Source: an uncultured Leptolyngbyaceae cyanobacterium
Lineage (GTDB): Bacteria > Cyanobacteriota > Cyanobacteriia > Leptolyngbyales > Leptolyngbyaceae
NCBI GenBank assembly: GCA_938023035.1
Contig: CALIDI010000013.1
Span: 1 to 64,000 of the forward strand
Length of the DNA stretch: 64,000 nt
Reading direction: 5' to 3'
Part shown: positions 26,701-34,610 of the stretch, in pieces
How the letters are laid out: every line of letters starts with the position of its first letter
How positions within the stretch are numbered: position 1 is the stretch's first letter
Program-made: the position numbers and the translations under genes
Notes under the pieces: model-generated
The model's input: the letters and a program-made list of their open reading frames with translations, nothing else
What the model was told of the DNA's origin: nothing
Database searches by the model: none

Positions 26701-29124
26701 TTAGTGGGTGTGCAAATGCTGCTCCAACAGTTTTTGCGCCCTAGGCTTATACAACAGGTAAAACAGTGACTCAATATAGCGCAAAATATCTTCCCGGTTT
26801 TCCTTAGAAGCATAGTTCCAAAAACCGTAGATTTTTGCCAGTGAAATTAGGCGAGTGGTGTGGATTTTCCACGTGTAGGTACTGTAAACCCGCTCAATGG
26901 CCTGGTTGGAGATTTCTTTCCAGTATTGGGGCGTACGCTCACATTTGGTGACAAACTCCAAGATGATATTCGCCATCTCTTCATGGTGAGTTGGGTTAAT
27001 CAAAAAACCATTGGCACGGTCTTGAATAATTTCCAGGGGGCCACCAAAGCGGGTTGCAAACGTGGGTAAGCCTGTGATCATTGACTCTAGAATTGTGAGA
27101 CCAAACGCTTCAAATAGAGCGGGTTGAACAAAAACCCCTTGGTGATCAGCAATGATGCGATAGATCTCGCCCGAATCTATCTTGGGCAGACGAACGCCTA
27201 ACCAGCGCACCTTACCATGCAAATCATACTGATCAATAATGGCGTAGAGCTTTTCAATCTCGCTGATTTCTTCGTGATCGGTGGACTCTTCTGTCCGCAG
27301 CTTACCGGCAATTAAGATGAGATTGCAATGTTTCTGTAGCTCTTTGCTCTTACCATAGCACTCGGCTAAACCCGTTAGATTTTTGATCCGATCCAAGCGA
27401 GCCATTGAGAAAATAGGGCGCTTATCGGGCTGATCAAGATAGCCATAGACATGGGTTGGATCATCCAGGGTGAAGAGGAGTTCTTCCAGGCGATCGCGCT
27501 CAGTAATCAGGCGATCAGCCTCACGGGTGTAAGGGAAAAATACATCCTCGTTCACACCGGGGGGAACGACATTAAACTTGGGGCTAAACAACTCAATGCC
27601 ATTGGGCACATGGTACAGGTCAGGCATCGTAAAACACTTATAAGACTCATACTGCCCAGTTGTTTCGGGGGTGCCCACAATCTCTTGATAGGTGCTGCTG
27701 ATGACAAAGTTCGCCGCATTCATCGCAATCAAATCGGCTGTAAATTGCAGCGAGAAGTGGTACTTATCTTCCAGGTCTTGCCAATAAAGGTTACTAAACA
27801 GATATTTTGACTTTTCCAAAGCGTGGGCAACATTACATTGAGTGACCTTTAACCGGCGAGACAGTAAGAAGGCGACCAAGTTGCCATCTGAATAGTTGCC
27901 AACAATTAAATCGGGTTTGCCACTAAACTCCGCCCGCAATTCTTTTTCGGCATCGATCGCAAAGGTTTCAAGATAGCCCCAAATCTCAAATCGCGAAATC
28001 CAGTTTTGGGTATAGGCAGGGTTAAATTCTCGGAAGGGCACCCGCAAAATCCAGCCATTTTCTGTACCGTGAATTTTTTCCAGGCGTTGGTTACAGGTTG
28101 TGCCGTCACTATTGGGAATCAGGCGCGTCAACACAATCACCTTAGGGCAAATGTCTAACACATCTAAACCGGCCAAGTGAACATCTTCCTGGAGTTGTTT
28201 TTCTAAACTTTTCACCTGATCCAAGATATAAACGACTTGGCCACCCGTATCAGGCCGACCCAGTACTCCCTCCTGTCCAAACCAGCCATGGGGTGAAATT
28301 AAGGCGATTCGAAATAGCATGGGAATGCGGGAGATGAAAGCATTTAAGACCTGGTGATCGGGTGAATCAATCAATTGATCCAGCATTTCCAGGGTTTCTT
28401 GTACTCGTCCCACGGTATTTCCCCAACCCGGTTCAAAGCCAAGGCTTTGCAAATCGAAGCGGAACGTTTCAAAGGGCTGATCCGCCGGGCGATTGCCTAG
28501 AAACTGTAGCGCCTGTTTGATACGTTCTGAGAGATCTTGCTGACTTTGAATGCGCTCGTTAATCAACAGTTGGGAACCATTGTGACGATGCAACCGCAGA
28601 AAATTAAACAGGGTTTCTTGCCACTGGCGAGGGTCTTGGAACAACTTACTGGAAAGATAACGATTTAAAAAATCGACCCCCTTACCAATATTTTTAGGAT
28701 CACGAATGACGGGGGAGTAATCATAAAACGGCCCAAAATCAATCTCAAAGGTGTCGCCCTCATGGGGATGGTAGCGATTAACAATGCGATCGCGCAGATC
28801 CAGCAACTCCTCTACCGTCAGTGGTTCAGCCGTCATATCTTCAAGCAGTCGGTAAGCCTCCTGTTTGGCAATTTGAGGGCGCGTAATCAAGCAAAGACTT
28901 TCATTTTCAATAATGACTTCTTGCAGATAATAGACGAGCTTACTCAGGCGAGAAGTATGGAAAAAATGCTCTGATTTCTCATAGTCATGACAATAGCTTG
29001 AAAATAAACTCAAAATATCGTTGCGCAGGAGGTAACGATTTTCAGAAGTGCGGAGCAATGCTGCGAATTGTCGCAGATTGGTCTTCTCCTCACTATTTAG
29101 AACAGCTTGAATTAAATTGGGCAT
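26701..29124 (-). CDS. susA: Sucrose synthase
   Basis: This 807-residue GT-B enzyme reversibly converts sucrose plus a nucleoside diphosphate to fructose and NDP-glucose, feeding sugar nucleotides into glycan and cellulose synthesis. The length matches cyanobacterial and plant SUS. The N-terminal regulatory region is followed, at about 265-800, by SPHGWFGQEGVLGRPDTGGQ, VARALEKSKY-like VAHALEKSKYLFS, VPPGVNEDVFFPY, FSMARLDRIKN and EAFGLTILESM (the E-x7-E motif that binds the nucleotide sugar). SUS differs from sucrose-phosphate synthase by this N-terminal domain and the absence of a phosphatase-like tail. The gene is single, with an 830-base upstream region. Confidence 0.96.
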   Translation of the reverse strand: MPNLIQAVLNSEEKTNLRQFAALLRTSENRYLLRNDILSLFSSYCHDYEKSEHFFHTSRLSKLVYYLQEVIIENESLCLITRPQIAKQEAYRLLEDMTAEPLTVEELLDLRDRIVNRYHPHEGDTFEIDFGPFYDYSPVIRDPKNIGKGVDFLNRYLSSKLFQDPRQWQETLFNFLRLHRHNGSQLLINERIQSQQDLSERIKQALQFLGNRPADQPFETFRFDLQSLGFEPGWGNTVGRVQETLEMLDQLIDSPDHQVLNAFISRIPMLFRIALISPHGWFGQEGVLGRPDTGGQVVYILDQVKSLEKQLQEDVHLAGLDVLDICPKVIVLTRLIPNSDGTTCNQRLEKIHGTENGWILRVPFREFNPAYTQNWISRFEIWGYLETFAIDAEKELRAEFSGKPDLIVGNYSDGNLVAFLLSRRLKVTQCNVAHALEKSKYLFSNLYWQDLEDKYHFSLQFTADLIAMNAANFVISSTYQEIVGTPETTGQYESYKCFTMPDLYHVPNGIELFSPKFNVVPPGVNEDVFFPYTREADRLITERDRLEELLFTLDDPTHVYGYLDQPDKRPIFSMARLDRIKNLTGLAECYGKSKELQKHCNLILIAGKLRTEESTDHEEISEIEKLYAIIDQYDLHGKVRWLGVRLPKIDSGEIYRIIADHQGVFVQPALFEAFGLTILESMITGLPTFATRFGGPLEIIQDRANGFLINPTHHEEMANIILEFVTKCERTPQYWKEISNQAIERVYSTYTWKIHTTRLISLAKIYGFWNYASKENREDILRYIESLFYLLYKPRAQKLLEQHLHTH

Positions 29125-29955
29125 GCTTTCCTCTTGAGTGAATCAACAATAGCCAAAGTGCTAGCACCCATTTGCATCGACTTAAAAGTAGGGTGATTCC
29201 AGAATGCCTTTAAAATTGCCACTTCATCATGACAATTCTTTAGCCTGCTGCTTTGATGAGCGACGTTTCCCGCTCCAAATCATGGAGAAACAGGTTCAAA
29301 GTAGCAGACTCAGCTAGCTCGCTAGCCTCTATTCCTTTATTCAGGATAAATCTATCCCCTGAGGGGACGCCTCTATCCTAAGTTAGTAACCAGACTTATT
29401 CTCAGACAGACAGAGCACTTTGCAGAGAAAACACGATCTGGCTTAGAAAAGAGTCCATGGCCCACCCAATCAACTTGGCTAACCACCTAAACGCTAGGGA
29501 ATGAAAGCTCAACCCTTCTGTTGCGTCTTTTAATGGCAGGTATGATCCGACGTTGATTGCAACTGGTTACAGCGATGGCCACCTGATTGAGAGAGCCTAT
29601 CACCTTTGCAGGCCCTCATCCCCCAGCCCCTTCTCCCAACGTAGGAGAAGGAGAACCGAACATCTCAAAGTCTCTCTTCTAAATTGGGAGATGGATTTAG
29701 AGTGAGGGCAAAAGTGACATGCACCCCCGGATTGAGGACGAGGTAGAGGGGTAGAACCTCTGGCTGGAGGCAGTGCCCCTACACTTCCTTAACCCTCAAT
29801 GGACTCAGCAACCTGGCAACAGTGATAAAAATCTTGAGCAGATAAAACCTTTACTTCTCTAACATAATCGGTTTCATGGTGATTCGTCAGTAAAGGCAAG
29901 GAGTTAACAAAAATTTTCAATAAAGATTGTGGCGAAACCCTGTAGATTTACGGAT
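29125..29955. other. Intergenic region upstream of sucrose synthase
   Basis: About 830 bases without a supported gene. It contains a full copy of repeat family B at 29590-29725. The sequence 29772-29826 (GGCAGTGCCCCTACACTTCC onward) resembles 37953-38005. The promoter of susA should lie in 29125-29300, but its boxes are not clear. Confidence 0.5.
29590..29725 (-). repeat. Repeat family B (MITE-like), copy
   Basis: One end reads CCTTTGCAGGCCCTCATCC and the other GAGGGCAAAAGTGACATGCA. They are imperfect inverted repeats of each other. Two internal stems (CTTCTCC...GGAGAAGG and CTCTTC...GGGAGAT) are present. It matches the reverse complement of 38061-38220 and 43285-43437. Confidence 0.75.
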
Positions 29956-31044
29956 TCAGCTCAGAGGTGACGTTGTAAGTAATTTGTAAGTAATTTGTAC
30001 CCCTGGCCCAAATACCACCACATCCCCTGCCACTAACTTCTTCTGAGATAGCTTTCGCCCATTGATTAAAAGCCCGTTGGTGCTGGGCTTTCCGGTTGGG
30101 CACCCATCCTTGATTTGATAGCTATCCTTGCCTTCTGGGGTGGTTATCCGCCGGAGTGTGGCGTGTTGACGCGAGGCAAACTGGGAATGAAGCTGAATAT
30201 CGCTCTTGGGGTCACGCCCCAGGACGTATTCATCCTTTTCGAGTAATACTTCTCGTCGGCCCCAGTCGTCTTCAATTACCAGGGATAGAACCCTAGGAAT
30301 GGAATCTCGATCAGCTTCAATAAGCGTGTCTCCCAGGGCGTAACTGACAAAGGTGTCACTCCCTACTTCAATAAAGGTGGATTTTTCAAATTCGGTATCG
30401 CAGGGCGCGCGCCGGGTTGTCGGTAGTTGGTAGATCAAACCAGCTCGCTCTGAGGCAAGAATGCGGGCATGCCAGGAGACATCGTCTTCAGGGTTGATTT
30501 CTAGGGCCTTGTCGTAGCTGGCGATCGCCTCATCATACCGGCGCAACTCTACCAAAGCATTGCCCTGATTACGCCAGGCCAAGTGGTTGTCTGGGTTAAT
30601 CTGCAACGTTTGCGCGTAGCACACCAGGGCGTCTTCTGCCCGACTAAGGCCGTACAGTAAAGCATTGCCCTGATTTTGCCAGGCTTGCTCATAATCAGGA
30701 AGGAGTTTTAACGCCTGGTTGTAGCAAACGACGGCTTCTGTGTAAGCACCTAAGCCATACTGTAGGGCATTGCCGCGTTCTTGCCAAATTTGGGCTGCAA
30801 TTTCCCTGGGCGGAAACTGACTCAAGGCGTGATCAAAACTGGCAACAGATTGGGTGTAGTATCCCCGGGACTCCAGCGCTAAACCCCGCTCAAACCAGGC
30901 CTCATAAAATTCTGGATGGATTTGAACAACCCGGTCAAAGGCCGCGATCGCCTGCTCAAACTGACCCTCTGATGTTGCAGAGAGACCTTCTCTAAACCAA
31001 TAGAGAGCTTCACCGATCAGGTTTGGGCTTCCTGTATCTAGCAT
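29956..31044 (-). CDS. TPR-FHA protein
   Basis: This 362-residue protein has about five tetratricopeptide repeats in residues 10-195 (for example EQAIAAFDRVVQIHPEFYEA and DEAIASYDKALEINPEDD) and a C-terminal FHA domain at about 255-350. The FHA core is recognisable in VLGRDPKSDIQLHSQFASRQ, H-A-T-L, and STNGLLINGRK; the Arg, Ser-Arg-x-His and Asn residues that bind phosphothreonine are kept. It is probably a cytoplasmic scaffold that docks onto phosphorylated proteins. The frame reaches a TTG at 31089, but ATG 31044 is preferred. Two other FHA or kinase-like genes lie within 10 kb, but no direct link is shown. Confidence 0.88.
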   Translation of the reverse strand: MLDTGSPNLIGEALYWFREGLSATSEGQFEQAIAAFDRVVQIHPEFYEAWFERGLALESRGYYTQSVASFDHALSQFPPREIAAQIWQERGNALQYGLGAYTEAVVCYNQALKLLPDYEQAWQNQGNALLYGLSRAEDALVCYAQTLQINPDNHLAWRNQGNALVELRRYDEAIASYDKALEINPEDDVSWHARILASERAGLIYQLPTTRRAPCDTEFEKSTFIEVGSDTFVSYALGDTLIEADRDSIPRVLSLVIEDDWGRREVLLEKDEYVLGRDPKSDIQLHSQFASRQHATLRRITTPEGKDSYQIKDGCPTGKPSTNGLLINGRKLSQKKLVAGDVVVFGPGVQITYKLLTTSPLS

Positions 31045-32107
31045 GACTAAGGCTTCAATTTCAGCACATCCACTGACTGCAAACTTCAAAAAAAACTTGT
31101 TAAAACATCCGGACGCGGTCTTCCGCTCAAATCCTATCTAGGGGGAAGAGAAGTCAACACCAAGTCCGAAATCTCTTCATAGTCTCTTTACAGAGGAAAC
31201 ATCCGGTGAGTTGTCTTGGCCATTCATTCCCAGACCCATTCACCGGTTGGTGGGTAAGCCACTTCTAAGACTCGATAAAAACGTGGCAGATGCATTCCTT
31301 AGAAAACACGAAGCAACGGTAGCTGTGCCATACGACCCCCTTGCGGTTATCAAAACCCATGCCCAAAACAGAGCGAACCTCTAACATCTTAAAACTGAGA
31401 AAAGAGAACACCTGATCAATCAAAAAGAGGCACCTTCGGTTAAGAGACACCTCCTCTACTAAAGGCTTAAACCCTCGTTAAATTGAATAGCACTTTTACC
31501 CCTCCCTCGACAGTTGGGTTCAACCTGTTTACTTAGTAGTCAGTAGCATCAACTCTAAAGTGCTAATCCTAACTTAATCCTAGCGTAATTCCAATTAGGA
31601 TTGATCGGTTCTGGGAGCAGTTTACTTTGTAGGAATCGGGTAAAGCGGATAAGCCCGTTGACTGACAACACTTTTTTCGCTGGTGGCTGGAAGCCGCACC
31701 TACAGAAGCAAAGCCTGCCTGCGTGGGTTTTCGGTCAGGGTAGAGAGGCGGCAGAAGCCGACTGCCTTAATGTCGCAGCGGTTTCAACCGCCCGCTGCCC
31801 AGGTTTTGTCAGTCAATCAATTCGCCACGAATGCCGTCAGTCGCCTAAACAGCACATCCCTATGACTGTCCCATGGCCTATGAGGGCTGCCTCTAAGAGG
31901 ATATTTTGAAGGCCTGGCTCCTAGTAGCCCCGACGACTCGAGTCGCGGCTATCTGGATCAAGTGTCGCCTCCGCAGGTTATGGAAGACTGCGGTTGGGTT
32001 AAGTCTACTTTAGCGGGCTTAGCCGATTACGTCGCAGGCTTAACTGCCGGATACGGTGCAAACGCACTCTAAGGTTGACCCCGTGTGCTGGTGGAGCATC
32101 AGGAGTA
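31045..32107. other. Intergenic region with repeat family A
   Basis: About 1060 bases with no convincing gene. Repeat A copy 2 occupies 31657-31820. A 61-residue minus-strand frame at 31265-31450 starts with MSLNRRCLFLIDQVF but has no support and is left out. No RNA gene was recognised. Confidence 0.5.
31657..31820 (+). repeat. Interspersed repeat family A, copy 2
   Basis: Matches 91-250 over about 160 bases, with a few substitutions and small indels. GCAGCGGTTTCAACCGCCCG and CCCAGGTTTTGTCAGTCAATC are identical or nearly identical in the two copies. Confidence 0.8.
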
Positions 32108-33202
32108 TCAATAGAGATCGGGGGGTGGGTTTGAGAGGGTAAAGGTTCGAATCTCATGACGGGTTGCCAAATTCCAGAGAGTGACTTTGCCATCCCAGCA
32201 GCCACTCGCCAACAATTTGCCATCGTTACTGAGGCTAATCGCTTCCACAACGCTACTCTGGCTTGGCAAGGTAGCAGTTTCCTGGCCTGTTTTTAGGTTC
32301 CACAGTCGAATTGTGTTGTCAAGGCCTGCACTGACGAGCAATTGTTCGTCTTGGCTGAGGGCCAGGCTGGTAACTCCATAACGATGGCCTGCTAAGGTCT
32401 GACGGAGTTTTCTCTGGTTTAAGTTCCACACCTTAATGGTTTGATCGCCACCCGCACTTACTAGGGTCTGCCCCTTGGGGCTAACGATTAACGTCCTGAC
32501 CCCTAAGGTATGTCCGCTCAACTGCTGCAACAAGGCACCCGATGTTAGATTCCAGACTTGAATCGTATTCCACCCTCCACTCAGGAGTTGTTGCCTATGC
32601 TCTTGGAAAAACAGCGGGTGCGCCGGGCTAAAAGCCAACGCCGAAATGGGATCCAGTCGGGGGGGGAGCGTGCGCATTAATTGGCCGCTGGCGGTTGCCC
32701 ATAGGCGAATGGTGCGATCGCCTCCTCCACTGGCCAGTATTTGATGATCGGGACTAAAGGCGATCGCCTCTACCCAGGCGGTATGCCCCACCAGGGTGTG
32801 TCGCCGTTGCCCTGTGGCTAAATCCCACAAAATGATTGTTTTGTCATGGCTGGCACTAGCCAGAAACCGCTCGTCCCTACTTATGCTGAGAGCCAGAATG
32901 GGTAGTTGGTGCCCTTCTAAGCGATGGCGGAGCCGACCCGTTTGCACATCCCAAAGAGTGATGGTGCGATCGCGGGCTGTGGCCAGCACAGTGCCACTCG
33001 GAGTCAGGGCAACGGCTGTACGCCCAGAGAGAATGCGGGCCATGGCTGAAGGTGGGGAGAATGGTGGAGAAACTGCCGATGACTGGGCAGGCTGCAATGT
33101 GATGGCGGCCCCGAAGAGAACTGGGCTAACCATGAACCCACTTGTCCCGTAGCAAAGCAAACCAAACCAAAGTGCTAACGGACGTTGGCATAACAGTTTC
33201 AT
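32108..33202 (-). CDS. Exported WD40-repeat protein
   Basis: This 364-residue protein has an N-terminal hydrophobic segment (about 1-34) that looks like a signal peptide, and then seven WD40 repeats filling residues 58-355. Each ends in a W-D/N-like pair such as ITLWD, IILWD, IRLWA, IQVWN, IKVWN, IRLWN and VTLWN. Seven repeats make exactly one closed beta-propeller. Repeat 4 is longer and less typical. No enzyme domain is attached, so the propeller probably mediates protein interaction, on the outer side of the membrane if the signal is real. The gene is alone on the minus strand. Confidence 0.9.
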   Translation of the reverse strand: MKLLCQRPLALWFGLLCYGTSGFMVSPVLFGAAITLQPAQSSAVSPPFSPPSAMARILSGRTAVALTPSGTVLATARDRTITLWDVQTGRLRHRLEGHQLPILALSISRDERFLASASHDKTIILWDLATGQRRHTLVGHTAWVEAIAFSPDHQILASGGGDRTIRLWATASGQLMRTLPPRLDPISALAFSPAHPLFFQEHRQQLLSGGWNTIQVWNLTSGALLQQLSGHTLGVRTLIVSPKGQTLVSAGGDQTIKVWNLNQRKLRQTLAGHRYGVTSLALSQDEQLLVSAGLDNTIRLWNLKTGQETATLPSQSSVVEAISLSNDGKLLASGCWDGKVTLWNLATRHEIRTFTLSNPPPDLY

Positions 33203-33238
33203 TGGCGATCGCCCTCAGGCATAGGGGTAGGTAGCAAA

Positions 33239-33439
33239 ATGAACACTGTCCTGCATTTGTTTCTTGCTACAGAGAGCGAAGAGCGCATTCCGGATTGGTT
33301 TCTAGGAGACAGTCAAACATTCGCCTACATTCCGCAAGTCGGCATAGAGATTGCAATTGTGCCGTATGAGGTCTTCCCCAGAGAAAGAAGCAGGCAGGAG
33401 ATCTTGATTGTGTTAGAAAGGTCTACCTTGCCAGAATAA
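33239..33439 (+). CDS. Possible small hypothetical protein
   Basis: A 66-residue frame lies between two minus-strand genes and is not a shadow of either. Its translation (MNTVLHLFLATESEERIPDW...) has a balanced amino-acid composition, but I recognise no family and no strong ribosome-binding site precedes the ATG. It may be real or chance. Confidence 0.28.
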   Translation: MNTVLHLFLATESEERIPDWFLGDSQTFAYIPQVGIEIAIVPYEVFPRERSRQEILIVLERSTLPE

Positions 33440-33472
33440 AAACCGATTTCTGTCGCTGAGTCCCCATAACGG

Positions 33473-34384
33473 CTAACCTTTGACTTTGGTGCGCTTACTT
33501 CTAAGAGGAGTAAGAACAACCTTAGCTGTAGGTGAAACAATGTCAAGGGAGTGACCTTCTCGTGCCAGTTGCCCCCCAGGAAACGCCTGAGCGACTTGGG
33601 CGGCCACGTCATCTAAAAAGTCGTCATCATGAAGCGGATCATGGTGAAAAATCACTAAGGTTTTGACTTTGGCCGCAATTGCAACTTTCACTGCCTCCTG
33701 CCAGGTTGAATGCCCCCAACCCTTCTTTCCACCGGGTTCTGCGTAATATTCGGCATCGGTGTAAGCCGAATCATAGATTAAAACATCGGCATTGCGGGCC
33801 AAAAACAAGACATTCTCATCTAAACGGTCAGGAAAATGCTCCGTATCAGTGACATAGGCCGCTGAGTGGCCCCGCCAGTTGACCCGATAACCCACCGCCT
33901 GTCCAGGATGATTAAGGAGGGCCGTTTCGACAACAACTTCACTGCCAATCTCAATCGCCTCGCCAATTTTCACATCATGAAACGCTAAATCTGCCCCCAT
34001 CACCTGTAAGGGGACTGGAAAGTTAGGATGGAGCATCTGGTCATGCAGGCGCTGTTGAATGGTTGCACCATTGGGTGCGATCGCCCCATAGATTTGAAAC
34101 CGGTTGCCTGGAACAAACGCTGGAGTAAAGAAAGGGAAGCCTTGGATGTGATCCCAGTGGGAGTGGGTGAAGAAAATATGCCCTTCCAATGGCATGTGAC
34201 TGAGAAGCGCTTGCCCCAAGACGCGAATGCCAGTACCGCCATCAAAGATCAGGCGCTCTCCTCCGACACACATTTCGACACAGGGGGTATTGCCCCCATA
34301 CTTCACTGTATGCATTCCCGGAGAGGCGATGCTGCCACGAACACCCCAGAAGTTAACAGTGAACTGGTCTCGCATGATTACCAT
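33473..34384 (-). CDS. MBL-fold metallo-hydrolase
   Basis: This 303-residue protein has the metallo-beta-lactamase fold. FWGVRGSIASPG at 12-23 and CVGGERLIFDGGTGIR near 39-54 lead to the metal-binding motif HSHWDH at 74-79. A later NHPGQAVGYR, VTDTEH and a C-terminal FHHDP complete the active site. This subgroup is often annotated as a cyclic-nucleotide phosphodiesterase or RNase Z-like protein; the true substrate is not known. An AAGGGA sequence about ten bases upstream supports ATG 34384, though ATG 34375 is also possible. No signal peptide. Confidence 0.88.
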   Translation of the reverse strand: MVIMRDQFTVNFWGVRGSIASPGMHTVKYGGNTPCVEMCVGGERLIFDGGTGIRVLGQALLSHMPLEGHIFFTHSHWDHIQGFPFFTPAFVPGNRFQIYGAIAPNGATIQQRLHDQMLHPNFPVPLQVMGADLAFHDVKIGEAIEIGSEVVVETALLNHPGQAVGYRVNWRGHSAAYVTDTEHFPDRLDENVLFLARNADVLIYDSAYTDAEYYAEPGGKKGWGHSTWQEAVKVAIAAKVKTLVIFHHDPLHDDDFLDDVAAQVAQAFPGGQLAREGHSLDIVSPTAKVVLTPLRSKRTKVKG

Positions 34385-34610
34385 GAGGTTTTTTCCCTTG
34401 AGAGGATTCAGCTAAATAGGCGGGCTTCATCTACTAAGTTGCCCATTTGCTGAGAGTTCTATCGTTCGACTCCGCTGTTTGCCGCTGTTCAGTCATCAGT
34501 CATGAGTAGGATGCCCCTACATAGCAGATTGAGCCAATTCATTCACTGGCTTAGTTACTAGAATCACTCCTTCAGGTGATTTTACGCACAAAATTCAAAT
34601 TTAATCCAGC

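Noticed and set aside
32130-32160. GGTTCGAATC-like sequence suggestive of a tRNA T-arm
   Set aside because: It lies in the 3' end of the WD40 gene, and no acceptor or anticodon arms can be folded around it.
34028-34453. 141-residue plus-strand frame opposite the MBL gene
   Set aside because: It is antisense to a well-supported gene and has no features of its own.
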